Source of the DNA: Anaerolineales bacterium
GTDB lineage: Bacteria > Chloroflexota > Anaerolineae > Anaerolineales > UBA11858
Assembly: GCA_024763275.1 (NCBI GenBank)
Contig: JANTFT010000003.1
Span: 1-64,000 of the forward strand
Length of the DNA stretch: 64,000 nucleotides
Direction of reading: 5' to 3'
Shown: positions 28,205 through 37,717 of the stretch, piece after piece
Layout: each line of letters opens with the position of its first letter
Position numbering within the stretch: the stretch's first letter is position 1
Program-made: the position numbers and the translations under genes
The notes under the pieces: model-generated
The model's database searches: none
The model's input: the letters and a program-made list of their open reading frames with translations, nothing else
What the model was told of the DNA's origin: nothing

Positions 28205-29749
28205 ATGAAGTCCATGAAACATCCTGGAATCGGATTCTTGCTCCTGATGGCTGCCCTGCTGACTTCCTGCCAGGGTTCCCGCCGAACTCCAGAGCCAGAA
28301 ACCACCCCCCCGCCGGTGGATTCCTTCGAGTTCTTTCGGGACGGGTATTATCAGGCACTGCTTCCCAGCTGGGAGGAATCTCCGGAGCTTGATCGAGAGA
28401 CGCTGCGCATGGTATACAGGGATGGTCAGTTCATCGCCATCACGCGTTATCAGAATCTACCGGAGATCTTCGCCAGGCAATTCCTGTCCTTCATAGAGGA
28501 AGATCCCAATGCCTATCTGGTCCAGCAATCTGTTCTGGAAGATAAACCGTTCTTTGAATTCACCACCCGGGAAGACAATCAAACCAAGCGCATCCAGGCA
28601 GTGCTGGACTACTGCCAGGGATATACCTATGTGTTGATCACAGGAGGCAGGGATACTGTCGAGAACGCTTCCTTGTTTGAAGAGGTTCTGGCTTCATCCA
28701 GCTGCCAGGATCCCTACCGGGTGCCTGACCTGGTGACCGGAAAGATTGGCCTGATGGTAAACCCTGCCCTGGATGATCCCTGGGAGGGATTTTATCCGGC
28801 CTTGCGTCTGGCAAAGGAAAACGGGGTCCAGGTTCTTCATACTTATCTGGATTGGGGAGGGGTGGAACCGGCGGCCGGTGAACGGGTCTGGGATTGGCAG
28901 GATGCCTTGATGGGCTACCGCCTTCAGGAAGGGTTTGAGATATCCCTGGTTGTGGATGTGATCCACACTACTGTGCGCGGTTCGCTGCCGGTGGATCTGG
29001 AGGGGAAACCCTTTGATGACCCGGAATTCATCGAACGCTTTTCTGATTTCATCAGCGAGGTCCTGGATCGCTACCCGGTCCAGTATCTCAGCATCGGCAA
29101 TGAGGTTAACGATTATTTTGTCGCTCACCGGGATGAGATCCCGGCTTATGAGACCTTCTTCCTGGCGGTCAGGGATCGGGTACATGCAGAACATCCAGAT
29201 GTTCAGGTAGCGATGACTTTCGCCTACCATGATGCGGAGAGCACGGATGCGGTCGATATTATTAAGCGCCTCGACCTGGGTGATTTCCTGCCCCTGACCC
29301 TGTATATTTACAGCCCGGGATTCGTTTTCGACCGGGCTCCGGAAGAACTGGAAGGATATCTGGGCCGCATACTAACTCTGGCAGACGATAAGCCGATTGC
29401 TATCGTGGAGACTGGTTGGAATACTGCGGAAAGCCTTTCTGGCAGTCAGGCAGATCAGGAGGTTTACCTCCGGGAGGTCTTCCGCCTCCTGGCAGAGAAC
29501 AGGGAGCAGGTTGAGTTCATTTCCTGGTTCTGTCTGCATGACAGCCAGCTGGAGAATTCCCGGAAAGCCGCCCAGACCTTCCTGCCGCCCGATTCGCCTC
29601 TGCTCCACGATGAGGCCTATCTGAGGGATTTTGTGGACTTTTTGAACTACTTCGGATTGAGGGAGAATGATGGCACTCCTAAACAGGCCTGGTTCGCATT
29701 CCAGGAAGAAGCCAGCGCCTACCTGGAAATTTTCGGGGAGAGCGAGTGA
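28205..29749 (+). CDS. Lipoprotein with clan-A-like glycoside hydrolase TIM-barrel domain
   Basis: Lipobox ALLTSC; VLHTYLDWGGVEPAAGERVWDWQDALM, QYLSIGNEVNDYF (acid/base Glu), PIAIVETGWNTAES (nucleophile Glu). Confidence 0.72.
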   Translation: MKSMKHPGIGFLLLMAALLTSCQGSRRTPEPETTPPPVDSFEFFRDGYYQALLPSWEESPELDRETLRMVYRDGQFIAITRYQNLPEIFARQFLSFIEEDPNAYLVQQSVLEDKPFFEFTTREDNQTKRIQAVLDYCQGYTYVLITGGRDTVENASLFEEVLASSSCQDPYRVPDLVTGKIGLMVNPALDDPWEGFYPALRLAKENGVQVLHTYLDWGGVEPAAGERVWDWQDALMGYRLQEGFEISLVVDVIHTTVRGSLPVDLEGKPFDDPEFIERFSDFISEVLDRYPVQYLSIGNEVNDYFVAHRDEIPAYETFFLAVRDRVHAEHPDVQVAMTFAYHDAESTDAVDIIKRLDLGDFLPLTLYIYSPGFVFDRAPEELEGYLGRILTLADDKPIAIVETGWNTAESLSGSQADQEVYLREVFRLLAENREQVEFISWFCLHDSQLENSRKAAQTFLPPDSPLLHDEAYLRDFVDFLNYFGLRENDGTPKQAWFAFQEEASAYLEIFGESE

Positions 29750-30579
29750 TGACCCATCTCAAGAAGCAGAACGGTCCGATCGGCATCTTTGATTCCGGTG
29801 TTGGCGGGCTGTCTGTCTGGCGGGAAGTGCGCCGCCAGTTTCCCGAAGAAGACCTGATCTACCTTGGCGATCAGGCCCATGTGCCTTATGGGGAACGCTC
29901 CCGGGAGCAGGTCCTGGCGTATTCCAGGGGGATCATCCGCTACCTGCTTCACAAACAAACCAAATTAGTGATCATTGCCTGCAACACCGCTTCCGCTGTT
30001 GCCCTGGCAGAATTGAGGAACACATACCCTTCCCTGCCTTTCGTGGGTATGGAACCGGCGGTGAAGCCAGCGGCTCAGGAAACCAGCACAGGGGTAGTGG
30101 GCGTGCTGGCCACTCCGGCAACCTTTCAGGGCGACCTGTATGCTTCCACCGTGGAAAAATTCGCCAAGGGAGTGAAGGTTCTCCAGGACACCTGCCCGGG
30201 ATTGGTAGGCGAGATTGAGGCCGGGAGGATTGACAGCCGCCAGACCCGGCAGATCCTTGAGAGAGCTTTGCTGCCTATGCTGGCAGAAGGTGTGGACGAG
30301 ATCGTCATGGGCTGCACGCATTATCCCTTTGTGATCCCGCTCATCAGAGAAATTGCCGGGGAGGGCATCCAGGTGATCGATCCGGCGCCTGCTGTCGCCC
30401 GCCAGGCTGGGCGTCTGCTGACTGAATATGACCTGTTCAAGCAGTCTGGCAAGGAAGCTAAAACACGGTTCTACACCAGCGGGGATCCCGCGCACCTGAC
30501 CAGATTGCTGAAGCTGCTGCTGAGCCTGAATGACCAGGCCGCAGGTTTAAAGTGGGTAGAAGGAGAACTGCAGGAGTGA
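29746..30579 (+). CDS. murI: Glutamate racemase
   Basis: IGIFDSGVGGLSVWREVRRQFPEEDLIYLGDQAHVPYG, IACNTASAVAL, MGCTHYPFV; start GTG 29746 or ATG 29749. Confidence 0.95.
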   Translation: MMTHLKKQNGPIGIFDSGVGGLSVWREVRRQFPEEDLIYLGDQAHVPYGERSREQVLAYSRGIIRYLLHKQTKLVIIACNTASAVALAELRNTYPSLPFVGMEPAVKPAAQETSTGVVGVLATPATFQGDLYASTVEKFAKGVKVLQDTCPGLVGEIEAGRIDSRQTRQILERALLPMLAEGVDEIVMGCTHYPFVIPLIREIAGEGIQVIDPAPAVARQAGRLLTEYDLFKQSGKEAKTRFYTSGDPAHLTRLLKLLLSLNDQAAGLKWVEGELQE

Positions 30580-30596
30580 GCCCGTCAGGGCAGGGG

Positions 30597-31589
30597 TCAA
30601 TCTCTATCTTTGATGCTGAACAGCAGGACAGCTGCCAGCGTTCCGCCTGAGATCAGCACTGCTATGATCACGACGGTGGGGTTCTTGGCGGTGGTCCTGA
30701 AGCGGGGTTCAGCTGCTGTTGCTGTCGCTGCAGGGATTGTGGGTGATGATGCCGATACCAGCGCAGTTCCCTGAAAACCGCTGGGAGAGGGGGTGTGGGT
30801 GAACCTGGGCGGTAGAGTAGGGCTGGGCTTGCCGATGGGGGTATTGGTAGGTGTATAGGACGGCCGCATGATCACCACATCGCCGGGATTTACGACTGTG
30901 TCAGGACCAAATCCATTCAGTGCCCTTACTTCTTCCAGGGGAATGTTGTAAACAGCAGCAATGATCCACAGGGTTTGCCCGCCGGCAACCGTGTGTTTGA
31001 CTGTCCCGTCAGCCCCTGGTGTGGAAATCATCACCGGGACCGCTGTAGGTATGACTGAGGGTCCAGGTGTCCCGGCTGGTGGGGGAACAGTCCAGCTGGG
31101 GAGGGGTTGGCCGATCCAGTAACCTGTCACTACCGTGTAGCAAACCAGATCTCCCGCATAGGCAACCCCGGCTCCGATGTATTGCGCTTCCGGGTTGTAA
31201 AGAGTCTCGAGCTGAGGGGGATCAACCCAGCGTTCTGCCATGATTTCTGTGATGGTCATGTCGGAACCACAAGCCTCATTTTCAAATACGAAAATATCTG
31301 TCCCGATTCCGAACCCTGCTTCCTCTGCCCGGTCCTTGACCGTTGAGCCATCCTCACCTTCCGCAGTCTCGAACCCCAGTGAGGCCTGGTACTGGCTGTG
31401 CTGCTGGGCGATTTCCAGCAGGGCGGGGTGGACGAGCAGGGCGGGCAGCCCTTTCCCAACGCGCAGTTGATTGACGGTGTTAATCACCGTGGTCGTGCTA
31501 TCGCCCTGAGCCTGGATGCCCCGCGCTAATAACAGTGAGAACATCAATGTCGCCGCTATCAGGAGGGGCTGGATCGGTTTGCGTTTCAT
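30597..31589 (-). CDS. Extracytoplasmic CAP/SCP-domain protein with LysM domain and C-terminal TM
   Basis: TVINTVNQLRVGKGLPALLVHPALLEIAQQHSQYQ (CAP), KHTVAGGQTLWIIAAVYNIPLEEVRALNGF (LysM), C-terminal VVIIAVLISGGTLAAVLLFS. Confidence 0.88.
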   Translation of the reverse strand: MKRKPIQPLLIAATLMFSLLLARGIQAQGDSTTTVINTVNQLRVGKGLPALLVHPALLEIAQQHSQYQASLGFETAEGEDGSTVKDRAEEAGFGIGTDIFVFENEACGSDMTITEIMAERWVDPPQLETLYNPEAQYIGAGVAYAGDLVCYTVVTGYWIGQPLPSWTVPPPAGTPGPSVIPTAVPVMISTPGADGTVKHTVAGGQTLWIIAAVYNIPLEEVRALNGFGPDTVVNPGDVVIMRPSYTPTNTPIGKPSPTLPPRFTHTPSPSGFQGTALVSASSPTIPAATATAAEPRFRTTAKNPTVVIIAVLISGGTLAAVLLFSIKDRD

Positions 31590-31664
31590 GATTAGTAAGC
31601 CTGGCGCCGGTCTGAATACCGGAGTGAAACTCCAGAGACCCCACCGGATGGGATCAGATTTGAC

Positions 31665-32714
31665 TTATAATTCTCTTTTCAGGTTTTCGATGGCTGCCAC
31701 TGGTGTGGGGTCCACATCGTAGGCCATTGCCAGATAGTAGGCGGTGTAATCACCGAACTGGATCAAGCTCCACATCTGGGCCAGGCGGCTGCTGCCAGCA
31801 GCTTCGATTAGATCTGTACTGATCCCCTCCAGCATGAAATTCTTCCGGGTCAGGTCAATCCGCTTTTGATTGCGGGGATGATTGTGGCTCCCTTTTAGGA
31901 ACAGAGCAACAATCTTTCCCAAAACCCCTTCGGGGTTGACAACGCCAGCCAATGTGTTGTGGTCAGCCTCGGGCAGATCCTCATATTGCCCCCAGGCCTT
32001 GGCAACCTCGCTGATCTGTCCTTTCCAGCGCCGGGCCACAGGGGCCAGCAGATCTGCCCCGAATACGCTAACCCAGCGGTCTATCAGCTGACCGGCCAGG
32101 CGTTTGGCAGGATTCTGGTGATCCAGCAGTTCCGGGGCTAGCTTTTCACGCTGAGAGATCATTGTCCCGACAGCGTCCTGGATCTCCTTTGTGGGATCGG
32201 GTATATAACCCAACCGGAATAACACGTTCAGCAGCAGGGCAAAAGAATATCCGACCGCAGCCCTGGGCTGTCCGTGGTGGTCGAACTGCCATAGATCAAC
32301 GCCATGTTCACGCGCCAGGTTAGCGATCCTGCCGCCGGTTGTCACTGCTAGCAAGCTGCAGTCTCGCATCAGGCCTGCTTCCAGGGCGGAGAGGGTTTCC
32401 TCTGTATTTCCGGAGTGGGAAGAGGTGATCACCAGGGTGCAGGATCCGGCTGCCCAGGCAGGCAGCCCATAACCGCGGTGTACTTCCAGCGGAACCGTCC
32501 TCAAGGGAGCAGTATAGGCTTTTAACAGGTCTGCCCCGATCGCGGATCCACCCATGCCGGCAATCAATACCCGTTTGACCTCTTTCTTGTCGCTCAGAGA
32601 AAATCCGGAAGCTTCCTGCCAGGCTTTCTGGAGCTGTTCCGGCAGTCCGGATATCTCCCCCAGCATGTTCTGGGTATCAAGTTTTGGAAAATCTTCAGGG
32701 TTATTTAGGTTCAT
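31665..32714 (-). CDS. Bifunctional phosphoglucose/phosphomannose isomerase (SIS domains)
   Basis: AGMGGSAIGADLLKAY, VITSSHSGNTEETLSALE, DHNTLAGVVNPE. Confidence 0.92.
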   Translation of the reverse strand: MNLNNPEDFPKLDTQNMLGEISGLPEQLQKAWQEASGFSLSDKKEVKRVLIAGMGGSAIGADLLKAYTAPLRTVPLEVHRGYGLPAWAAGSCTLVITSSHSGNTEETLSALEAGLMRDCSLLAVTTGGRIANLAREHGVDLWQFDHHGQPRAAVGYSFALLLNVLFRLGYIPDPTKEIQDAVGTMISQREKLAPELLDHQNPAKRLAGQLIDRWVSVFGADLLAPVARRWKGQISEVAKAWGQYEDLPEADHNTLAGVVNPEGVLGKIVALFLKGSHNHPRNQKRIDLTRKNFMLEGISTDLIEAAGSSRLAQMWSLIQFGDYTAYYLAMAYDVDPTPVAAIENLKREL

Positions 32715-32737
32715 ACGATCCTTATATAAAGAGGGAC

Positions 32738-33565
32738 TTAGTCCCTGTCCAGTTCCTGCATTAAATCATAGATCTGGCTGCGAGGCCAGCCGGATTCTCT
32801 GGCCAGGGATTTGGCCAGCTGACTGGGGCTGGACTCCGCGGATGCCAATCCCCGCTGGATCCCTGCAACCAGCCGTGATTCGGGCCAGATCTCCCCGCTT
32901 TCCTTTCCGGCGATAACCAGGGTGATTTCCCCCCTGGATCCCTGGGCCTGGAAATGCTCCCCGGCAGAACTGATCGTTCCCCGGAAGATCTCCTCATGGA
33001 GCTTGGTAAGCTCGCGGGCCACAGCGATCTCCCGGTCACCCAGAATTGTCTGGCAGTCCCCCAGGGATTCTACCAGGCGGTGAGGAGTCTCCAGGAAGAC
33101 CAGCGTCCAGGGCAGATCCGTCACCTCCCGGAGCAGAGCCTGCCTGGCGGCAGTCTTGCGGGGCAGGTATCCCAGGTACAGGAAGCTGTCAGGGGCGATG
33201 CCCGATGCGGAGAGGGCCGCCACCGGCGCACTGGGGCCTGGAACCGGGATGACCTCATGCCCGGCCTTCACTGCGGCCTGCACCAGGTTGAAACCGGGGT
33301 CATTGATGGCCGGTGTGCCCGCGTCTGATACCAGCGCCAGGTCATGATTTTCCAGATGCTCCAGCAGAGCGGGGGCAGCTTTCTTTTTATTGTGGTCGTG
33401 GTAGGCGGTCAGCTCGGTGTGGATATCATAATGGTTCAGCAGTTTACGGGTTGTGCGGGTATCTTCCGCGGCTATCAAAGGGACTTCCCCTAATATACGG
33501 GTGGCCCGGAAGGTGAGATCCTCCAGATTTCCTATCGGTGTGGCGACCAGGTAGAGCTTACTCAT
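32738..33565 (-). CDS. rsmI: 16S rRNA (cytidine(1402)-2'-O)-methyltransferase
   Basis: LYLVATPIGNLEDLTFRATRIL, AAEDTRTTRKLLNHY, LVSDAGTPAINDPGFNLVQ. Confidence 0.95.
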   Translation of the reverse strand: MSKLYLVATPIGNLEDLTFRATRILGEVPLIAAEDTRTTRKLLNHYDIHTELTAYHDHNKKKAAPALLEHLENHDLALVSDAGTPAINDPGFNLVQAAVKAGHEVIPVPGPSAPVAALSASGIAPDSFLYLGYLPRKTAARQALLREVTDLPWTLVFLETPHRLVESLGDCQTILGDREIAVARELTKLHEEIFRGTISSAGEHFQAQGSRGEITLVIAGKESGEIWPESRLVAGIQRGLASAESSPSQLAKSLARESGWPRSQIYDLMQELDRD

Positions 33566-33761
33566 GGGAGCGCTCCTGGAGGGAGAGATTGGTCTTCAAA
33601 CTGCGGGCTAGCTTGCGGCGCGGAAGCATGATCTGCCGACCGCATCCCAGGCATTCGATCTTGATATCAGCTCCCAGCCGGATCACTTTCCAGCGGTCTT
33701 CCCCGCAGGGATGGGTTTTCCGGAGTTTAAGGATGTCATTCAGTTCTAGATCTGGCAGCAT
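33558..33761 (-). CDS. DUF951 family protein
   Basis: LRKTHPCGEDRWKVIRLGADIKIECLGCGRQIMLPRRKL. Confidence 0.9.
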   Translation of the reverse strand: MLPDLELNDILKLRKTHPCGEDRWKVIRLGADIKIECLGCGRQIMLPRRKLARSLKTNLSLQERSHE

Positions 33762-33919
33762 GGAGGCATTATATCATTTTTAAAAATAGAGGCTTTCTCC
33801 CGGGAGATGGTAATTTCCCTGTCCCGCGGAATGTGATTTATACTTAGGTGAGGGCTGATGTTCCAGCTGAGTTCAGCTGGAGCTGTTAATGGAGCCATTT
33901 ACCAAACCTGGAGAGTTCG

Positions 33920-35047
33920 ATGACTGATCGAAGAATCGCCAATCTGGCAAAAACCCTGGTTCAGTATTGCGTCAGTGTCCGCGAGGGAGACCGGGTGGGC
34001 ATCATTGCCCAGCCCCCAGCGACACCTCTGGTGGGAGAAGTCCTGCGGGAAACCCTGCGGCAGGGGGGGTATCCTTATCTCTTGCCGTACTCCGTACCTC
34101 TGCCCACGCTGGCTTACCGGGATCTACCCCGGATATTCTTTGAGGAAGCCAGCGATGATCAGCTCCGCCATCAAGATCTGTTCTGGAAGATCCTCAATGA
34201 GGATTTTGATGTCCGTATCTTCATTCAAAGTGAATATGACACAAAGAGCCTAAGCGACATTCCCCCGGAGCGGTTGAGGATCCACCGCCAGGCCCACAAG
34301 GAGATATTTGACACTTATTTCCGGCGCATGTCCAGCGGAGATCTGCGCCGGGTCAGCACCCTCTTCCCCACCCAGGCCTATGCGGACGATGCTGGAATGA
34401 ACCTGAGCGAATTTGAGGATTACGTCTACAGTGCGACTTACAGCGACCGCGATGATCCGGTCGGGGAATGGAACCGGATCCGGGAAGAACAGCAGGCTCT
34501 GGTGGACTGGCTGCAGGGCAAAGAAGAAGTCCGCGTGCAGGGGCCCCATGTGGATCTGTCCTTGTCGATTGCCGGCAGGACATTCATCAACTCTGACGGG
34601 AAGCAAAATATGCCCAGTGGGGAAATCTTCACCGGCCCCGTGGAGGATTCCGCCCAGGGTTGGGTAAGGTTCACCCATCCGGCGATCCTCTCCGGCCGGG
34701 AGGTGGAAGGAGTGGAGCTGCAGTTCGAAAACGGCCGGGTGGTGAAGGCCTCAGCGAAGAAGAACGAGGATTTTCTGCTGACCATGCTGGACCTGGATGA
34801 GGGTGCCCGCTATCTGGGAGAATTCGCGGTGGGGACCAACAACATGATCAATCGCTTTATCAAGAAGATCCTCTTTGATGAAAAGATCGGCGGCACCATC
34901 CACATGGCTCTCGGAAAGGGCTACCCCATTACCGGCAGCGTGAACCAGAGCGCCATTCACTGGGACATGATCTGTGATATGCGGGATGGGGGACAGATAT
35001 TCGTGGATGATGAACTGTTCTACGATTCGGGCGAATTCAAGATCTAA
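33920..35047 (+). CDS. M29-family aminopeptidase
   Basis: TGPVEDSAQGWVRFTHPAILSGREVEG...GKGYPITGSVNQSAIHWDMICDMR. Confidence 0.92.
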   Translation: MTDRRIANLAKTLVQYCVSVREGDRVGIIAQPPATPLVGEVLRETLRQGGYPYLLPYSVPLPTLAYRDLPRIFFEEASDDQLRHQDLFWKILNEDFDVRIFIQSEYDTKSLSDIPPERLRIHRQAHKEIFDTYFRRMSSGDLRRVSTLFPTQAYADDAGMNLSEFEDYVYSATYSDRDDPVGEWNRIREEQQALVDWLQGKEEVRVQGPHVDLSLSIAGRTFINSDGKQNMPSGEIFTGPVEDSAQGWVRFTHPAILSGREVEGVELQFENGRVVKASAKKNEDFLLTMLDLDEGARYLGEFAVGTNNMINRFIKKILFDEKIGGTIHMALGKGYPITGSVNQSAIHWDMICDMRDGGQIFVDDELFYDSGEFKI

Positions 35048-35066
35048 CGTTTGTTGGTATAACGAG

Positions 35067-35094
35067 AAAGGCGCAAAATCTGTTTTGCGCCTTT
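35067..35094 (+). terminator. Intrinsic terminator
   Basis: AAAGGCGCAAAA TCTG TTTTGCGCCTTT. Confidence 0.78.
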
Positions 35095-35228
35095 ATTTAA
35101 TTGTTAATTCAATTGTTTTATTGCTGGAAAATCCCTTTTCACAGGCCTGGATTCAGAGTTCAGGTGCAAAACATCCCCTGATTTTTCGCCGATCTTGTCA
35201 ATGGTATAATCCCCTGAGGAGAGAATCT

Positions 35229-35888
35229 ATGTTAAATATCAATCTCGCGACCTTTGTGTCACGAGCAATCACCTTGATAATTGCCTTCTCGATTCATGAG
35301 TTCGCTCATGCCTGGACGGCAAACTCATTTGGCGACAGCACTCCACGGATCAACGGCCGCCTGACGCTGAATCCACTGGCCCACCTGGACCCCCTGGGGT
35401 CTTTGATGCTGATATTGGTGGGGTTTGGCTGGGCAAAACCGGTTCCGGTCAATCCCTATGTGCTGCGCCAGCACTCCCGCTCGGCCATGATGTGGGTTTC
35501 CCTGGCCGGCCCCCTGTCAAATTTTCTGCTGGCCATCTTAGCCGCATTGCCCTTTCAGCTTGCTCTTTTTTCTGTCAGCGATCTGTATGCCTATTTTTCC
35601 GCTCAGCATTCCTTGCTGCCCACTCTACCAGGTTTCTTGTTCGATTTCATCACCCTCAACCTGGTGCTGGGGCTTTTCAACCTCATTCCTCTGCCGCCGC
35701 TGGATGGCGATAAGATCCTGGAATTCTTCCTGCCTGACGGGTGGAATCGAGCCCTGGCGGGCATCCGACCCTATGGTCCCATGATCCTGATCCTGCTTTT
35801 TGTAGTGGGTCCCTCGATCGGTTTTGATTTTCTGGGCTGGATCATCCGCAAACCGCTGGGACTGCTGATCAATCTGCTCATCGGATAA
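35229..35888 (+). CDS. Site-2 protease family (M50) membrane metalloprotease
   Basis: FSIHEFAHAWTANSFGD (HExxH) and NLIPLPPLDGDKILEF; start at Met 35229. Confidence 0.93.
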   Translation: MLNINLATFVSRAITLIIAFSIHEFAHAWTANSFGDSTPRINGRLTLNPLAHLDPLGSLMLILVGFGWAKPVPVNPYVLRQHSRSAMMWVSLAGPLSNFLLAILAALPFQLALFSVSDLYAYFSAQHSLLPTLPGFLFDFITLNLVLGLFNLIPLPPLDGDKILEFFLPDGWNRALAGIRPYGPMILILLFVVGPSIGFDFLGWIIRKPLGLLINLLIG

Positions 35889-36415
35889 TGAGAACCAAAT
35901 CTGGCTACCGCATCTGGCAGTTCTGGCAGTCACTGGGCAAACCTCCCTGTGACCTTGCTTGGCACAAGGTGGAGGGGCTGCTCACTCCCCGGGAGCTGGC
36001 ATTGTTCCGGCAACTGCCTGTACCAGACCAGAATCACTCGCTGCGCGTGCTGAACACGCTGGAGAGAGGGGGTGAATCTGACCCTGATCTGCTCAAAGCT
36101 GCCCTGCTGCACGATATTGGCAAGATCCTTCATCCTCTCCGCCGCTGGGAGAGGGTTTACGCGGTGCTGCTGGGGAATCTTTTCCCGGAAACCGCCGCCC
36201 GCTGGGGGAAAATGGAGCCCCGCGGTTTGCGCAGGGCGCCAGTCATCATCCAGCAGCACCCGGTCTGGGGCGCCGGCCTGGCTGAAGAGGCTGGATGCAG
36301 TTCCCGGGTAGTAGATTTGATCCGCTATCATGAAAGAGAAGAATTAACTGGATTATTGGACCAAGCGGGCGTAGAATTAATGGAAAAGTTGCAGAGAGCA
36401 GATAACTCGAACTAG
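35888..36415 (+). CDS. HD-domain (HDIG) phosphohydrolase
   Basis: LKAALLHDIGKI...VIIQQHPVWGAGLAEEAG...IRYHE; TAATG overlap with upstream gene. Confidence 0.9.
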   Translation: MRTKSGYRIWQFWQSLGKPPCDLAWHKVEGLLTPRELALFRQLPVPDQNHSLRVLNTLERGGESDPDLLKAALLHDIGKILHPLRRWERVYAVLLGNLFPETAARWGKMEPRGLRRAPVIIQQHPVWGAGLAEEAGCSSRVVDLIRYHEREELTGLLDQAGVELMEKLQRADNSN

Positions 36416-36423
36416 GAAAAACC

Positions 36424-37413
36424 ATGACCCTACAATTGACAATCATTGGCCTGGGACAGATCGGATGCTCTGTCGGGATGGCTCTCAGCGAACATAAGGG
36501 AGAGATTCTCAGGGTTGGTCACGATAAATCCCCGGAAGCGGTTTCTTTCGCTAAAGAAAACGACGCGGTCGATAAGACAACCCTGACCCTTTCAGGGGCT
36601 GTCAGGGACGCCGATATCGTACTGCTGGCCCTGCCGCTGCAGGAAATTCGCCCGGTAGTGGAGCACATTGCCCAGGATCTGAAAGAGCGGGTCCTGGTGC
36701 TGGAAACGTCTCCCCTGAAAGTCCCCGTTATCGCCTGGATGGAGGAATTGCTGCCAGAAGGCGCCAGCTACATTGGTTTAACTCCTGTGGTCAAGGCGGA
36801 ATACCTGGGTGAAATCGACCATGGTCCTGAGACGGCCCACCCGGATCTGTTCAAGGACAGCTTGATGGGAGTGACCAGCAGTCAGACGGCCTCGAAGGAA
36901 GCCATTAACATGGCAGCCAACTTCGTGGAGCTGCTGGGAGCTTCTCCCTATTTCGCAGATCCAGGAGAAATGGATGGATTGATGTCCCTGACCCATCTTC
37001 TACCCCAGCTGCTGGCCGCGGTGATGCTGGAGATAAGCCAGAAGGCCCCTGGCTGGCGGGATGCCCGCAAATTTGCCGGTAAGCACTTTGCCCAGATGAC
37101 CAACTCCTTCGGGAAGGATGAGATCTCCGGAGCGTTGGCTGCCTGGATAGACTTGAATCAGGAAAACAACACCCGGCTGATCAATGATTTGATCCGGGCT
37201 CTGGTTGAGCTGCGAGATTTGAACAGCACCCCTGGCCGGGAAGAGCTGGAAGAATCCTTCCGGAGTTTGCAGCAGGGCAGAGACCTGTGGATGGATGAGC
37301 GGGACGACAGCCCCTGGATTGCTGCCGAGAAAATCAAAATTCCTGAGCGCCGGGGTTTGCTGTCCCAGCTGCTGGGTTTTCGAAAGCCCAGGAAACGGGA
37401 AGAGGACGAGTGA
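36424..37413 (+). CDS. Prephenate-dehydrogenase-like NAD(P)-binding protein
   Basis: Rossmann motif IIGLGQIGCSVGMAL, helical C-terminal domain; signature histidines not conserved. Confidence 0.7.
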   Translation: MTLQLTIIGLGQIGCSVGMALSEHKGEILRVGHDKSPEAVSFAKENDAVDKTTLTLSGAVRDADIVLLALPLQEIRPVVEHIAQDLKERVLVLETSPLKVPVIAWMEELLPEGASYIGLTPVVKAEYLGEIDHGPETAHPDLFKDSLMGVTSSQTASKEAINMAANFVELLGASPYFADPGEMDGLMSLTHLLPQLLAAVMLEISQKAPGWRDARKFAGKHFAQMTNSFGKDEISGALAAWIDLNQENNTRLINDLIRALVELRDLNSTPGREELEESFRSLQQGRDLWMDERDDSPWIAAEKIKIPERRGLLSQLLGFRKPRKREEDE

Positions 37414-37703
37414 GCGAAAGAGAGGGCAGCTTTTTCTGCTATATGGTGGAATGTGCTGATGGTTCCCTTTACACCGGCTGGACAACCGACCCGGAAAGGC
37501 GGGTGAAAGAGCATAATGCCGGACGGGGAGCGCTCTATACCCGCTGGCGGCGGCCGGTGGCATTGAAATACCTGGAAGAAACCCCTGACCGATCAGCTGC
37601 CCAGCGCAGGGAATATGCCCTGAAGAAACTTCCCCGGCAGAGAAAATTGCTGCTGGTGAAAGCATATCAGGAAGAACAAAAGTCAAGCGGAAAGCTGGTT
37701 TAG
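37410..37703 (+). CDS. GIY-YIG nuclease family protein (YhbQ-like)
   Basis: [41 protein letters not shown]...RREYALKKL. Confidence 0.93.
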   Translation: MSEREGSFFCYMVECADGSLYTGWTTDPERRVKEHNAGRGALYTRWRRPVALKYLEETPDRSAAQRREYALKKLPRQRKLLLVKAYQEEQKSSGKLV

Positions 37704-37717
37704 AAAAAGGATCTATT

